Assembly: GCA_964592425.1 (NCBI GenBank)
Contig: CAZQCG010000022.1
Coordinates: forward strand, 15,663-79,662
Length of the DNA stretch: 64,000 bases
Source: Viridilinea sp964592425
GTDB lineage: Bacteria > Chloroflexota > Chloroflexia > Chloroflexales > Chloroflexaceae
Reading direction: 5' to 3'
Shown: positions 17,223-25,724 of the stretch, one piece after another
How the letters are laid out: every line of letters begins with the position of its first letter
How positions within the stretch are numbered: position 1 is the stretch's first letter
The notes under the pieces: generated by a model
Database searches by the model: none
What the model saw: only the letters and a program-made list of their open reading frames with translations
What the model was told of the DNA's origin: nothing
Made by a program: the position numbers and the translations under genes

Positions 17223-18185
17223 TCACGCATAGACACCAGCGGTGACACTGGCTGGATCGGGGTAGGGGCTGGCCTCCGCATACGCCTGGGCTTCATCAAG
17301 TTCAGCTTCAATGCGGGTCTGTAATGCGGCCAGGCTCGGCTCATCAAGCAGACCCTGCTCGTACAGTAGCGCTTCAATGCGAGCAAGCGGATCACGCTGT
17401 TGCCAGGTCTGCAACAGCTCAGGCGGCACATAGGCCATATTGTCGTGGATGGCATGACCACGCATGCGCATCGTCTTACACTCGATCAAGGTAGGGCCGT
17501 TACCACTGCGCGCCCGCTCGACAGCCTCTGCGGTTGCCTGGTAGACCGCGCCGAAGTCATTGCCGTCCACTATGATGCCCGGCATACCATAGCCCACCGC
17601 CCGGTCGGCGATATGCTCAATATGCATCTGGCGCGTCAGGGGCGTTGAATAGGCGTACTGGTTATTCTCGCAGATCAGCACCAGCGGCACCTGAAAGACC
17701 GTGGCCCAGTTGAGCACTTCGTGAGCGAGTCCTTCGCTCGCGCTGCCATCGCCAAAGAAGCCCAGGCCAACCCGTGGCTCAGCCTTAAGCTTGAAGGCGT
17801 GCGCGACCCCGGCGATCACCCCGATTGAGGCCGGCAGGTGGCTGATAAAGCCGACGATCTTCAGACTCAGGTCGCCCATACCATGCAGATTCGCGTCACG
17901 CCCGCCGCTCACTCCGGTGGCACGCCCAAGGTACTGGGCCAGAATCCGGCGGGGATGCAACCCACGCACCAGGTAGGCCCCCAGGTCGCGGTGCATTGGT
18001 GCGCAGACATCGTCAGGGCCAAGGGCCATCGCCGCGCCCACACTGATCGCCTCGTGGCCGATCTGCGAGAAATAGCCGCCTACCAGCTTACTCTGGCTGT
18101 GCAACAGCGTTCCCCGCTCATCGAGGGCGCGCGTCAGGCGCATCCAGTAGTGAGCCTGGCGCAGCAGGTCGGGCGAAAGTTCCAT
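17223..18185 (-). CDS. Thiamine-diphosphate dehydrogenase E1 alpha subunit
   Basis: This is the alpha subunit of a pyruvate, branched-chain 2-oxoacid or acetoin dehydrogenase E1. The 320-residue protein has the ThDP motif GDGSASEG to ENN (about residues 158-188), the substrate-side SQIGHEAISVGAAMAL segment, and the phosphorylation-loop equivalent RMRGHAIHDN. ATG 18185 is preferred over the TTG one codon upstream. The partner E1 beta, E2 and E3 genes are not next to it, which is unusual since E1 alpha and beta are normally paired. Substrate cannot be decided from sequence alone. Confidence 0.88.
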   Translation of the reverse strand: MELSPDLLRQAHYWMRLTRALDERGTLLHSQSKLVGGYFSQIGHEAISVGAAMALGPDDVCAPMHRDLGAYLVRGLHPRRILAQYLGRATGVSGGRDANLHGMGDLSLKIVGFISHLPASIGVIAGVAHAFKLKAEPRVGLGFFGDGSASEGLAHEVLNWATVFQVPLVLICENNQYAYSTPLTRQMHIEHIADRAVGYGMPGIIVDGNDFGAVYQATAEAVERARSGNGPTLIECKTMRMRGHAIHDNMAYVPPELLQTWQQRDPLARIEALLYEQGLLDEPSLAALQTRIEAELDEAQAYAEASPYPDPASVTAGVYA

Positions 18186-18202
18186 CAAGAATTCTCTCTA
18201 GC

Positions 18203-18949
18203 CTAGCCATACTGCGACCAGAAGGCACGCTGATGTTCAGAGGCTGCATGCTCTAGCGTGATATGGCTGATCATATTCAGCCGCATGAGGATCTGCCCCA
18301 GGCTCAGGCGTTGCCCCTTCTGATCGAGCCGCAATTGCTCGGTGAGCGCCAGTTCCAGTTGCTGTGGCGTGATGTAGTTATGGGCAACTAGATATTCGCC
18401 CAACACCTGCGGCGCAACGCGCAGCTGGCTACGCTCCTGCTGCTGGAGAATGAGTGCACGGGCGAGCCGCACCGGCGTGATCAGCTTACGTCGCAGCAGC
18501 ATCTGGCCAAGCCGCCGGTCAGTCGTCAGCGGCGTGCCCGTCTGCTGCTGACGCAGCACCTCGTGCAGATCCTCTGCCGCAATCGCGCCTGACTCGACAA
18601 GAATATCGCCGAGCAGGCGCGCCCGCGGCTGATCATGAAAGTGTGGTGTCTTTACATCGGCCAGCAGGCGCAGCGTGTGTAGCTCACTCAGGCGCATACG
18701 GGCATCCTGATCGTGCGAGTCAAAGCTGATCCTCGCCTCAAGGTAGGCCTCCGTCACATCATGGCGCTCAGGAGCCAGCACTGCGGCACGCTCCAGGCAG
18801 TCGAGGCGCTGGCGTGGAGGCTTAACCAGCCGACTCAGGGCCAGCCAGGCATCAAGACACTGGTTGCCTTCGATCAGGTGGGTGCGCAGCGCAACCATAT
18901 CATCACGATGCTGATCAACGAAGGTGCATGGAACGGGACACTGGCTCAT
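18203..18949 (-). CDS. MshEN/GspE-N-like repeat protein
   Basis: This protein of about 248 residues carries three copies of a short helical motif of the GspE N-terminal (MshEN) kind: LLGDILVESGAIAAEDL, LGQMLLRRKLITPVRLARAL and LGEYLVAHNYITPQQLELAL. A fourth weaker copy is LGQILMRLNMISHITLEHA. In type II secretion and type IV pilus ATPases such domains bind c-di-GMP, but no ATPase domain is attached here. ATG 18949 has GGTGAG upstream; ATG 18976 is a possible longer start. It lies 17 bp upstream of the E1-alpha gene and may be cotranscribed, with no obvious functional link. Confidence 0.65.
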   Translation of the reverse strand: MSQCPVPCTFVDQHRDDMVALRTHLIEGNQCLDAWLALSRLVKPPRQRLDCLERAAVLAPERHDVTEAYLEARISFDSHDQDARMRLSELHTLRLLADVKTPHFHDQPRARLLGDILVESGAIAAEDLHEVLRQQQTGTPLTTDRRLGQMLLRRKLITPVRLARALILQQQERSQLRVAPQVLGEYLVAHNYITPQQLELALTEQLRLDQKGQRLSLGQILMRLNMISHITLEHAASEHQRAFWSQYG

Positions 18950-19078
18950 AGATTTGCTCACCACTACCTGAAACATGCCGAAGGTGTACACTATCTACCC
19001 GGCGCAACCTGGTGGGTAACTTGCCTCAGACTGGTGCTACGATAGATAAGCTACTGCAATTATACAACGGAGCATACG

Positions 19079-20137
19079 ATGTTAACTGGGGAATCGCGGC
19101 CTCTGCGTGAGGTACGTTTTCTGCTGACCGGGCTCGGCAATATCGGACGAACGCTGCTCGAGATCCTCGCTGAGCGTACCACAGCCTATGCAACCCGCTA
19201 CGGTCTGGCGTTGCGCTGCGTCGGGGTGGCCGACTCGTCTGGTGTTGCCTATGATCCGCACGGTCTGCCACTCGATCAGCTGATCACCCTCAAGCGCCAG
19301 GGGCGCGGTGTCGCCGACTTCGCTGGCTACGATCCGGCCCTGACGGGGGTTGATCTGGTGCGCAGCGCAGCTGCCGAGCTACTCTTTGAGGCCACGCCGA
19401 CCAATCTACGTGATGGCCAGCCCGGGCTTGACCTGATCCGGGCGGCTCTCGGCAGTGGCAAGCATGCCATTCTGGCCAGCAAAGGCCCGCTCGTGCTTGC
19501 CTATCGTGAGCTGGCTGCCCTTGCCAATCGCCCCGGTTTGCCCGCCTTGCGCTTCAGCGGGGCCGTCGGTGGGGCCCTCCCCACGGTCAACCTGAAGCAT
19601 CACCTTGCCGGTGCCGTCATCGAACGGGCCGAGTTGGTGGTCAACGGCACTAGCCAGGTTATTCTTGAACAACTGGCCGCCGGAGCCGACTTTGCGACTG
19701 CCCTGGCCGAGGCCCAAGGTCAGGGCATTGTCGAGCCCGATCCTTCGCTCGATGTCGATGGCTGGGATGCGGCCAACAAGCTGGTCATCTTCGCCAATGC
19801 CGTCCTGAACCAGCCCACCCGCCTGAGCGACCTGCAGGTCGAGGGCATCCGTAAGCTCAGCCCGGCGGCGGTACAGGCCGCCTGGGCCGCCGGCGGGCGC
19901 ATCTCCCTGGTCGGCCTGGCCACCCGTCGTCCTGATGGCAGTTACGCCTTGTGTGTCGCCCCACAGACCTTTGGCCCCGATCACCCGCTGGCTCACCTGC
20001 GTCAGGGTGAGATGGGCCTGCTGGTCATCAGCGACCTGGCCGGGCGTACCACCATTGCCAGCCTCGAAGACGGCCCTGTAGGCACCTGCCAGGCCATGAT
20101 CCGCGATCTCATCGAGATCTATCAAGCAACCGTGTAG
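19079..20137 (+). CDS. hom: Homoserine dehydrogenase, short form without ACT domain
   Basis: The enzyme reduces aspartate semialdehyde to homoserine for Thr and Met synthesis. The 352-residue protein has an N-terminal NAD(P)-binding fold (VRFLLTGLGNIGRTLLEIL), the LASKGPLVL segment, and the catalytic region GIVEPDPSLDVDGWDAANKLVIFA. There is no ACT domain, so feedback by threonine at that site is absent. CGGAG precedes the ATG. Its TAG stop forms the beginning of a TAGGGGCGC repeat. Confidence 0.93.
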   Translation: MLTGESRPLREVRFLLTGLGNIGRTLLEILAERTTAYATRYGLALRCVGVADSSGVAYDPHGLPLDQLITLKRQGRGVADFAGYDPALTGVDLVRSAAAELLFEATPTNLRDGQPGLDLIRAALGSGKHAILASKGPLVLAYRELAALANRPGLPALRFSGAVGGALPTVNLKHHLAGAVIERAELVVNGTSQVILEQLAAGADFATALAEAQGQGIVEPDPSLDVDGWDAANKLVIFANAVLNQPTRLSDLQVEGIRKLSPAAVQAAWAAGGRISLVGLATRRPDGSYALCVAPQTFGPDHPLAHLRQGEMGLLVISDLAGRTTIASLEDGPVGTCQAMIRDLIEIYQATV

Positions 20138-20142
20138 GGGCG

Positions 20143-20277
20143 CAACAACCGCGTAGGGGCGCAGGCGCACCGGGAGGTGCAACAACCGCGTAGGGGCGCA
20201 GGCGCACCGGGGTGGTGCAACAACCGCGTAGGGGCGCAGGCGCACCGGGGTGGTGCAACAACCGCGTAGGGGCGCAG
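20143..20277. repeat. Tandem 38-bp repeats, about 3.5 copies
   Basis: Units start at 20143 (37 bp), 20180, 20218 and 20256 (partial). Each begins CAACAACCGCGTAGGGGCGC and ends in a CACCGGGG-like segment. There are no spacers. The array leads directly into the hairpin at 20264-20303, whose arm is the same GTAGGGGCGC sequence, so it probably grew from that REP element. Confidence 0.9.
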
Positions 20278-20303
20278 CAGCGGTAGCCGCTGCGCCCCTA
20301 CGC
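20264..20303. terminator. Hairpin between convergent hom and holB
   Basis: Arms 20264-20278 and 20289-20303 pair over 15 bp with a 10-base loop. The right arm covers the last codons and stop of holB. It belongs to the GTAGGGGCGCAGCAGC repeat family. Confidence 0.5.
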
Positions 20304-21317
20304 AGGCATGTGCAAAGCCAGACTCTCGAGCACCAATTGGGGATTGCCGTTCTCACGTAGCTGGCGGGCCGCCTGGCCTACCCGTAGCGTGAAGGCGTAC
20401 AAGTCGGCAAGGGTGTGACGGGCCGCCGTTCGCTCAAGCTCGCTACGCCGATCGAGGTTCACCACCCCTGCGGGATAATCGACCGCCGTAAGCAGCACGT
20501 CACGCCACCAGCCCTGCCACAGCTCGAGCCAGGCGAAGACGGTCTCTTGTTCACCGGCACGGTACTCCTTCGCCCGCTGTTCGGCCCAGGCCATACCAGC
20601 CCCCCGGCCCGCAGCCTGTAGTTGTACCAGGGCCTCAAGCTGCTCCTCACGGCGCGTCTGCACCTCTGGCTGTTCAAGTAGCTGCAAGGCCCAGCCAATC
20701 CGTCCGCCGCTCCAGGCGGCCAGCAATGTGGCGCGGGCCGGATCAGCCCCACGCTCAAGCAGGGCTGCGGCAACCTGCTGGCGGGGCAGCGGGCGCAGGC
20801 GTAAGACCCGGCAGCGCGAGACAATCGTCGGCAGCAGGTCGCTACTGTTGGCAACCAGGATGATCGTCACATGCGACGGTGGCTCTTCGAGCGTTTTGAG
20901 CATCGCATTCGAGGCCTCCTCGTTTAGCCGCTCGGCATCATGCAGAATCAGGACGCGCCGATCGCCCTCAAACGGGCTGAGGGCCAGGTCGCGCTGCCAT
21001 TCGCGCACTGTGCCAATCTTCAACTCCTTCTGGCGCGCCGCCTCGTCGGGTTTGAGCCCGGCAGCCTGGCTGGCCATACCAGCCAGGCGCAGATCGGGGT
21101 GGTTGCCCCGCTCGATGCGCCGGCAGGCACGACAGGCCAGGCAGGGCCTTCCGCTGGCCTGCTCACAAAGCAGCGCCTGGGCCATGCGCTGGGCCAGCAG
21201 GGCCTTGCCGATCCCGCTGGTGCCAGCAAACAGGTAGGCATGGGCCGCAGTGCGAGCCCGCAGGCTCTGCTCAAGCTGCTCAACCGCCCATTCGTGACCG
21301 ATCAGACCCCAGTTCAT
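20298..21317 (-). CDS. holB: DNA polymerase III delta-prime clamp-loader subunit
   Basis: This subunit helps load the sliding clamp. The 339-residue protein begins LIGHEWAVEQLEQSLRA, has a P-loop-like GTSGIGKALLAQ, and a four-Cys zinc module (CEQ...CLACRAC). It also has the AAA+ sensor region ending in IVSRCRVLRLRPL, the SRC motif. Its ATG overlaps the fabF stop by four bases (ATGA), so translation is coupled to fabF. That pairing of replication and fatty-acid genes is unusual but clear from the overlap. Confidence 0.93.
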   Translation of the reverse strand: MNWGLIGHEWAVEQLEQSLRARTAAHAYLFAGTSGIGKALLAQRMAQALLCEQASGRPCLACRACRRIERGNHPDLRLAGMASQAAGLKPDEAARQKELKIGTVREWQRDLALSPFEGDRRVLILHDAERLNEEASNAMLKTLEEPPSHVTIILVANSSDLLPTIVSRCRVLRLRPLPRQQVAAALLERGADPARATLLAAWSGGRIGWALQLLEQPEVQTRREEQLEALVQLQAAGRGAGMAWAEQRAKEYRAGEQETVFAWLELWQGWWRDVLLTAVDYPAGVVNLDRRSELERTAARHTLADLYAFTLRVGQAARQLRENGNPQLVLESLALHMPA

Positions 21318-22720
21318 AGATTGCGTAAGGCCAGGACGGCATTGACCCCGCCAAAACCGAAGGAGTTGGAGAGGGCGGCGCTTAGATTAGCATCACGGGC
21401 GTGATTGGGCACATAGTCAAGATCACAGGCAGGATCGGGCTCCTCCTGGTTGATCGTCGGTGGGATACGCCCGTGGCGCAAGGTGAGGATCGTTGCGGCG
21501 GCCTCGACTGCGCCAGCCGCCCCGGTCAGGTGGCCGATCATCGACTTATTGGCGCTGATCGGTACACTATAGGCATACTCACCGAAGACCTGCTTGATCG
21601 CCCGCGTCTCGGCAAGGTCGCCCGCTGGCGTGCTGGTGGCATGGGCGTTGATATAGTCGATCTGTTGTGGATCGAGACGGGCCTGCTGCAGGGCGCGCCG
21701 CATCGCCCGAGCCGCTCCGGCTCCGCTCGGCTCGGGGGCCGTGACATGGTAGGCGTCGGAACTGGCCCCATAGCCAGCCAGTTCGGCGAGCAGGCTGGCC
21801 CCCCGGCGGCGGGCGCTCGACATGCGCTCAAGTACCAGCACCGCCGCGCCCTCAGCCGGCACAAAGCCATCACGGCGCGCATCAAAGGGACGCGAGGCGC
21901 GGGTCGGGTCGGCGTTGCTCTGTACCGAGAGGGCGCGTAGCACACAAAAGGAGCCCAGGCAGAGGGCGGTGAGCGGGGCTTCACTTCCGCCAGCCAGCAT
22001 GATCTCAGCATCACCGCGGCGAATGACCTCGGCGGCCTCACCGATGGCCTGAGCCCCCGCCGCGCAGGCGGTGCTGGTAGCCGAGATGTAGCCGCGCAGA
22101 CCCAGCTGGATGGCCACCTGACAGGCAGGCATATGCGGGATCGCCGCCGGGATGAAGAAGGGACTGATCTTCATCCCGCCGCGCTCGACCAGTGTCTTGA
22201 CCGCTTGCTCGACATCGGGCATCGAAAGCGTACCGCAGCCAATCAGCGCGCCCACCTCTTCAGTGGCACCCTCCAGCCGTAGACCGGCTGCCGCCACGGC
22301 CATCCGCGCCGCCGCTACCGCCAGTTGGCTCGCCCGCGACATGCGCCGGGCCTCTTTCAAATCCATAAACTCCTGCGGCACAAAGCCAGGCACCTCGCCA
22401 GCAACCTGGCATGGATAATCCGCAGGGTCAAAACGGGTAATCCGCCCGATCGCACTTCGCCCGTTCACCAGGCCATCCCAGAAGGGCTCCAGACCGACCC
22501 CGAAGGGCGAGACCACCCCCATGCCGGTGACGACAATCCGCTGATCCTCGTCCTCGTCATCAAGGCCAAGCGGCAGCGGCGCAATGTTTGGCTCGTCCTG
22601 CAGCACCTCGGCCAGCAGTTCATCGATCCGCGCCTCAAGTTCGTCCGCCGGGGTGCTATGCACCAGGGCCAGGAGATCGGCACGCAGATCGGCACGCCGG
22701 GAAATAGGTTTCTGCGCCAT
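21314..22720 (-). CDS. fabF: 3-oxoacyl-ACP synthase II with N-terminal extension
   Basis: The enzyme condenses acyl-ACP with malonyl-ACP during fatty-acid elongation. The thiolase fold begins at residue 61 (RIVVTGMGVVSPFG). The nucleophile is Cys219 in STACAAGAQ, and the histidines are His360 in NAHATSTPAGD and His397 in NKSMIGHLTGAAG, with Lys392 conserved. The 60-residue N-terminal extension is helical, acidic and not part of the usual enzyme; its purpose is unknown, and a carrier-protein docking or oligomer role is only a guess. The promoter region adjoins the tnpB insertion. The gene is coupled to holB downstream. Confidence 0.93.
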   Translation of the reverse strand: MAQKPISRRADLRADLLALVHSTPADELEARIDELLAEVLQDEPNIAPLPLGLDDEDEDQRIVVTGMGVVSPFGVGLEPFWDGLVNGRSAIGRITRFDPADYPCQVAGEVPGFVPQEFMDLKEARRMSRASQLAVAAARMAVAAAGLRLEGATEEVGALIGCGTLSMPDVEQAVKTLVERGGMKISPFFIPAAIPHMPACQVAIQLGLRGYISATSTACAAGAQAIGEAAEVIRRGDAEIMLAGGSEAPLTALCLGSFCVLRALSVQSNADPTRASRPFDARRDGFVPAEGAAVLVLERMSSARRRGASLLAELAGYGASSDAYHVTAPEPSGAGAARAMRRALQQARLDPQQIDYINAHATSTPAGDLAETRAIKQVFGEYAYSVPISANKSMIGHLTGAAGAVEAAATILTLRHGRIPPTINQEEPDPACDLDYVPNHARDANLSAALSNSFGFGGVNAVLALRNL

Positions 22721-22796
22721 AGTGTGACCCTGGTCAGGTCAAAGGTTCAGGCATGGATGTGTTGATGTGCCAACGCTCTACCGGCCTGAACTGAAA

Positions 22797-22821
22797 CGTG
22801 TACGCTTGTACACGCATCATA
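22797..22821 (-). promoter_or_regulatory. fabF promoter -10 with overlapping palindrome
   Basis: On the minus strand an extended -10 (TGTTATGAT; hexamer 22816-22821) is followed at the expected start point by the palindrome CGTGTAC-N4-GTACACG (22797-22814). This could be an operator. No -35 is seen: the expected position, near 22839-22844, is where the tnpB element begins. Confidence 0.45.
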
Positions 22822-22884
22822 ACACACCAAATAGATCGGCGCGGTAGCCCCCGCTTTCAAGCGTGGGGCGGAGCGCCGCAGGGC

Positions 22885-22912
22885 TTGACGGTCGCTACGG
22901 ATGTGGTATCAT
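22885..22912 (+). promoter_or_regulatory. Promoter of tnpB
   Basis: TTGACG at 22885-22890 and TATCAT at 22907-22912 are 16 bp apart, each matching five of six consensus bases. It lies inside the element, 42 bp upstream of the tnpB ATG. Confidence 0.65.
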
Positions 22913-22954
22913 AGGCAGACAGAACGTATGTTTTACTGACAAGGAAGGATCGGC

Positions 22955-24541
22955 ATGGCGCGTGGCTCCAGAACGACGAGCTTCATCTGCGAACTTCCCC
23001 TGGTGTTGTCAGGGGATGATGAGCGTGTGCTCGACGTGCGACTGGACTGCGCACGTCAGGTCTACAACGCCGTGTTGGGTGAGAGCCTTCGTCGGCTAGG
23101 GCTGCTACGACAATCGAAAGCCTATCAGGCGGCGCGGACGCTGCTCCGGCGCACGAAGGAGGAGCGAAAGGCACGGGCGGCAGCGTTCCGGGTGCGAGAC
23201 GAGCGCTTCGGGCTGCGGGAGTATGACCTGCACGCCTGGGCGGGGCAGTTCACGCAGAGCTGGCTGGGACAGCACCTCGATGCGAACACGATCCAGACGC
23301 TCGCCACGCGGGCCTTTGACGCCGTGCGACAGCACCAGCTTGGGAAGCGGGGTCGCCCCCGATTCAAGGGTAAGGGACAGCTCCTCAGCGTGGAGGGCAA
23401 GACGAACAAGCAGGGCATCCGCTGGCGCGAGGGGCGCGTCCTGTGGGGGCCGCTCACCCTCCCTGCCCGTATTCCCACCGACGACCCAGTGGTCGCGCAC
23501 GCCCTGGCCTCGCACATCAAGTATGTGCGGCTGGTGCGACGCGTCCTGAACGGGCGGGTACGCTTCTTCGTCCAGCTTGTCTGCGCGGGGCAGCCCTACC
23601 GCAAGGCGAAGCACCCCAGCGGAACCGGCGTGGTGGGGCTCGACCCTGGCCCACGCACCTTCGGGCTGGCGGGCGAGGACTGGGGCGCGCAGGTAGACCT
23701 GGCGGCACCCTTCGCAGGCGACAAGCGGGCGCAGCGGCGTCTGCGGCGCAAGGTTGACCGCCAGCGGCGGGCCAACAATCCCGCCAACTATCTCCCTGAC
23801 GGGCGCGTCAGGCCCGGCCCGAAGCGGTGGCGCAAGAGCCAGAACCAGCGTGAAACCGAGGGCAAGCTGGCCGAGGCGCTGCGTCGGGAGGCTGCCCATC
23901 GCACGAGCCTTCACGGACAATTCGCCAACGCTGTCCTCCGTCTCGGGGACGACATGCGCATCGAAAAGAACCGCTACCGGAGTTTCCAACGAACCTACGG
24001 CAAGGCCGTGGGGCAGGCCGCCCCGGCAACGTTTGTGACCCTCCTGACGCGCAAGGCTGCAAGTGCTGTTGCGTCGGTGACGGTTCTGCCCACGTCATTG
24101 CGGCTCTCGCAAACCTGCCTCTGCGGTATGATTGCGCGCAAGCCGCTCGCTGAGCGCGTCCACCACTGCGAGTGTGGCATCACGGTGCAGCGGGACGTGT
24201 GGAGCGCCTATCTCGCGCGCTTTGCTCAGGCCGAGGTTGGGCCAGATGGCCCAATCTGGCAGCTCGACGCGGAGAGCGCTTCTGCGGCGTTCTCGGGTGC
24301 GGAATCGCGCCTCCCGGCGGCGTCGAGCCCGGTCAGCGTACAGGCGTTCGCCGCCTGGGCGCGTGACCACCAACCCGCGAGCGCCGCCCCCTCTGGGGGC
24401 AGCCACCTGCCGAACGGTGGGTCGGAGCGGGTCGTCGGGGCAGTGGTCACGAGGGCGCGTAAGGGCTCGGATGTTGTACCGCCGCAAGCGGGAGAGCCGG
24501 GCAGAGCGCGTCGGGTTGCCACCAGAACCCCCGCGCTTTAG
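22955..24541 (+). CDS. tnpB: TnpB RNA-guided nuclease, IS200/IS605 family
   Basis: TnpB proteins are omega-RNA-guided nucleases related to Cas12. The RuvC-like residues are all present: Asp230 in VVGLDPGPRTFGLAG, Glu337 in MRIEKNRYRSF and Asp414 in VQRDVWSAYLARF. The zinc finger between the last two motifs is formed by CLCG and CECG, with CxC spacing instead of the common CxxC. I recall this from the subgroup with the long NNPANYLPDGRVRPGPKRW insert. Length is 528 residues, including a low-complexity tail of about 100 residues after the last motif. ATG 22955 has AAGGAAGG upstream. It appears intact. The guide RNA would overlap the 3' end and run past 24549. Confidence 0.93.
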   Translation: MARGSRTTSFICELPLVLSGDDERVLDVRLDCARQVYNAVLGESLRRLGLLRQSKAYQAARTLLRRTKEERKARAAAFRVRDERFGLREYDLHAWAGQFTQSWLGQHLDANTIQTLATRAFDAVRQHQLGKRGRPRFKGKGQLLSVEGKTNKQGIRWREGRVLWGPLTLPARIPTDDPVVAHALASHIKYVRLVRRVLNGRVRFFVQLVCAGQPYRKAKHPSGTGVVGLDPGPRTFGLAGEDWGAQVDLAAPFAGDKRAQRRLRRKVDRQRRANNPANYLPDGRVRPGPKRWRKSQNQRETEGKLAEALRREAAHRTSLHGQFANAVLRLGDDMRIEKNRYRSFQRTYGKAVGQAAPATFVTLLTRKAASAVASVTVLPTSLRLSQTCLCGMIARKPLAERVHHCECGITVQRDVWSAYLARFAQAEVGPDGPIWQLDAESASAAFSGAESRLPAASSPVSVQAFAAWARDHQPASAAPSGGSHLPNGGSERVVGAVVTRARKGSDVVPPQAGEPGRARRVATRTPAL

Positions 24542-24549
24542 CGCTGGGG
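24529..24549 (+). ncRNA. Right-end hairpin, likely core of the TnpB omega-RNA 3' end
   Basis: CCCC-GCGC-TTTA-GCGC-T-GGGG folds as a hairpin with one bulged T and contains the tnpB stop codon. By family knowledge the omega-RNA ends at the element's right end and its guide is the flanking sequence, here somewhere after about 24550. The exact RNA limits are not visible. Confidence 0.45.
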
Positions 24550-24650
24550 TAGATTCAGGAGAGTGCTTCGCGCTGGGGTTGAGGGTTAGGGGATGGGGGT
24601 TGCCGCGTCTGGACGCCATGCACCACGCGCAGGTCGGCTCAATCTTCTAT

Positions 24651-25712
24651 TTATCCGCCCAGCTGTGACATACCACGCAGCGAAGGCAGCACCCCCTCGG
24701 GCAGGCCATGGCCCCAGGGCTTGATCGTCACCGCATGGCGAATGATCTGCTCAAGCTCGGCCTGGGTCGCCCCTGTGCGAACCGCCGTGCGCAGATCGAC
24801 CTCGTCGTCGCGCAGCAGGCAGAGGTGCAGGCGGCCATCGGCGGTGAGGCGCATACGGTTACAGGTGGCGCAGAAGGGATCAGTCACCGCGCTGATAAAG
24901 CCGAGTTTGCCCGGTGCGCCCGGAATACGGTAGCGCCGGGCCGGGTCGGCCGCATCCTGGCCGTAGGCTGTCAAGGGCCCAAAGTGGGCCTCGATCCGCT
25001 CGATCAACTCGGCAGTGCTAACGACTCCCTCTTCAGCCAGGCCAGCCACCCCTGTCAGCGGCATCACCTCGATAAAGCGGAACTCCCAGGGGTAGCGTGT
25101 GGTCAGGGCGGCCAGATCAACCACCTCGTCGTCATTCATGCCTCGCACGATCACTGCGTTGAGCTTGATCGGGTGCAGGCCGACCTCGTCAGCGGCCTGG
25201 ATACCTGCCCAGACCTCATCCAGGCTGCCGCCGCGGGTCATCTGGCGGAATTTTTGCGGGTCGAGGCTGTCGATACTCACATTGATACGATCGAGCCCGG
25301 CGGCCTTAAGTGCCGCAGCTTGCCGGCGCATGCGCAGCGCATTGGTGGTCATCGCCAGGTGCTCGATGCCGGGAATGGCCTTCATCGCCCGCACCAGCTC
25401 AACCAGATCCTGGCGCAGGGTCGGCTCGCCGCCAGTCAGCCGCAGCTTACGAAAGCCAGCGGCGGCAGCGGCGCGCACCACCAGCAGCAACTCGTCGTTG
25501 GTCAGTAGCTCGGGGCGCGGGGCGAACTGCATGCCGATGGCTGGCATACAATAGACACAGCGCATATTACAGCGGTCGGTCAGCGAGATGCGCAGGTAAT
25601 CGATCCGCCGCCCGAAGCGATCATGGGCCGGGCCGTCCGTCGCATAGGCAGCCTGACTACGCGGTTCAAAGAAGTGCAGGGCAACTGCGCCCTTGATTGG
25701 ATCGCGCTCCAT
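24651..25712 (-). CDS. moaA: GTP 3',8-cyclase, molybdenum cofactor biosynthesis
   Basis: MoaA is a radical-SAM enzyme that starts molybdopterin synthesis from GTP. The 353-residue protein has the SAM-cluster motif CNMRCVYC (CxxxCxxC) near residue 48, LTGGEPTLR for SAM binding, and the C-terminal cluster CATCNRMRLTADGRLHLC (CxxC-x13-C). It ends in a Gly-Gly pair, as functional MoaA usually does. It starts 12 bp after the mrp stop codon, so the two form an operon. No other moa genes are in the window. Confidence 0.96.
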   Translation of the reverse strand: MERDPIKGAVALHFFEPRSQAAYATDGPAHDRFGRRIDYLRISLTDRCNMRCVYCMPAIGMQFAPRPELLTNDELLLVVRAAAAAGFRKLRLTGGEPTLRQDLVELVRAMKAIPGIEHLAMTTNALRMRRQAAALKAAGLDRINVSIDSLDPQKFRQMTRGGSLDEVWAGIQAADEVGLHPIKLNAVIVRGMNDDEVVDLAALTTRYPWEFRFIEVMPLTGVAGLAEEGVVSTAELIERIEAHFGPLTAYGQDAADPARRYRIPGAPGKLGFISAVTDPFCATCNRMRLTADGRLHLCLLRDDEVDLRTAVRTGATQAELEQIIRHAVTIKPWGHGLPEGVLPSLRGMSQLGG

Positions 25713-25724
25713 CGACGTGACCTA

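Larger units (their letters stand above)
22848..24549 (+). mobile_element. IS200/IS605-type element carrying tnpB only
   Basis: A left-end hairpin at 22848-22868 and a right-end hairpin at 24529-24549 share one layout: CCCC, a GC stem, a short loop, then a single unpaired T before GGGG. Subterminal hairpins of this kind define the family. Only tnpB lies between them and no tnpA is present, so the element is of the IS1341 kind and needs a transposase in trans. The tnpB stop codon lies inside the right hairpin. Exact cleavage sites could not be fixed, so the true ends may extend by tens of bases. Confidence 0.75.

Noticed and set aside
20143..20277. CRISPR-like repeat array
   Set aside because: The 38-bp units are contiguous, have no spacers, and merge into a REP hairpin.
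22955..24541. Cas12-type CRISPR effector
   Set aside because: The size, end hairpins and IS layout fit TnpB, and no CRISPR array or cas genes are present.
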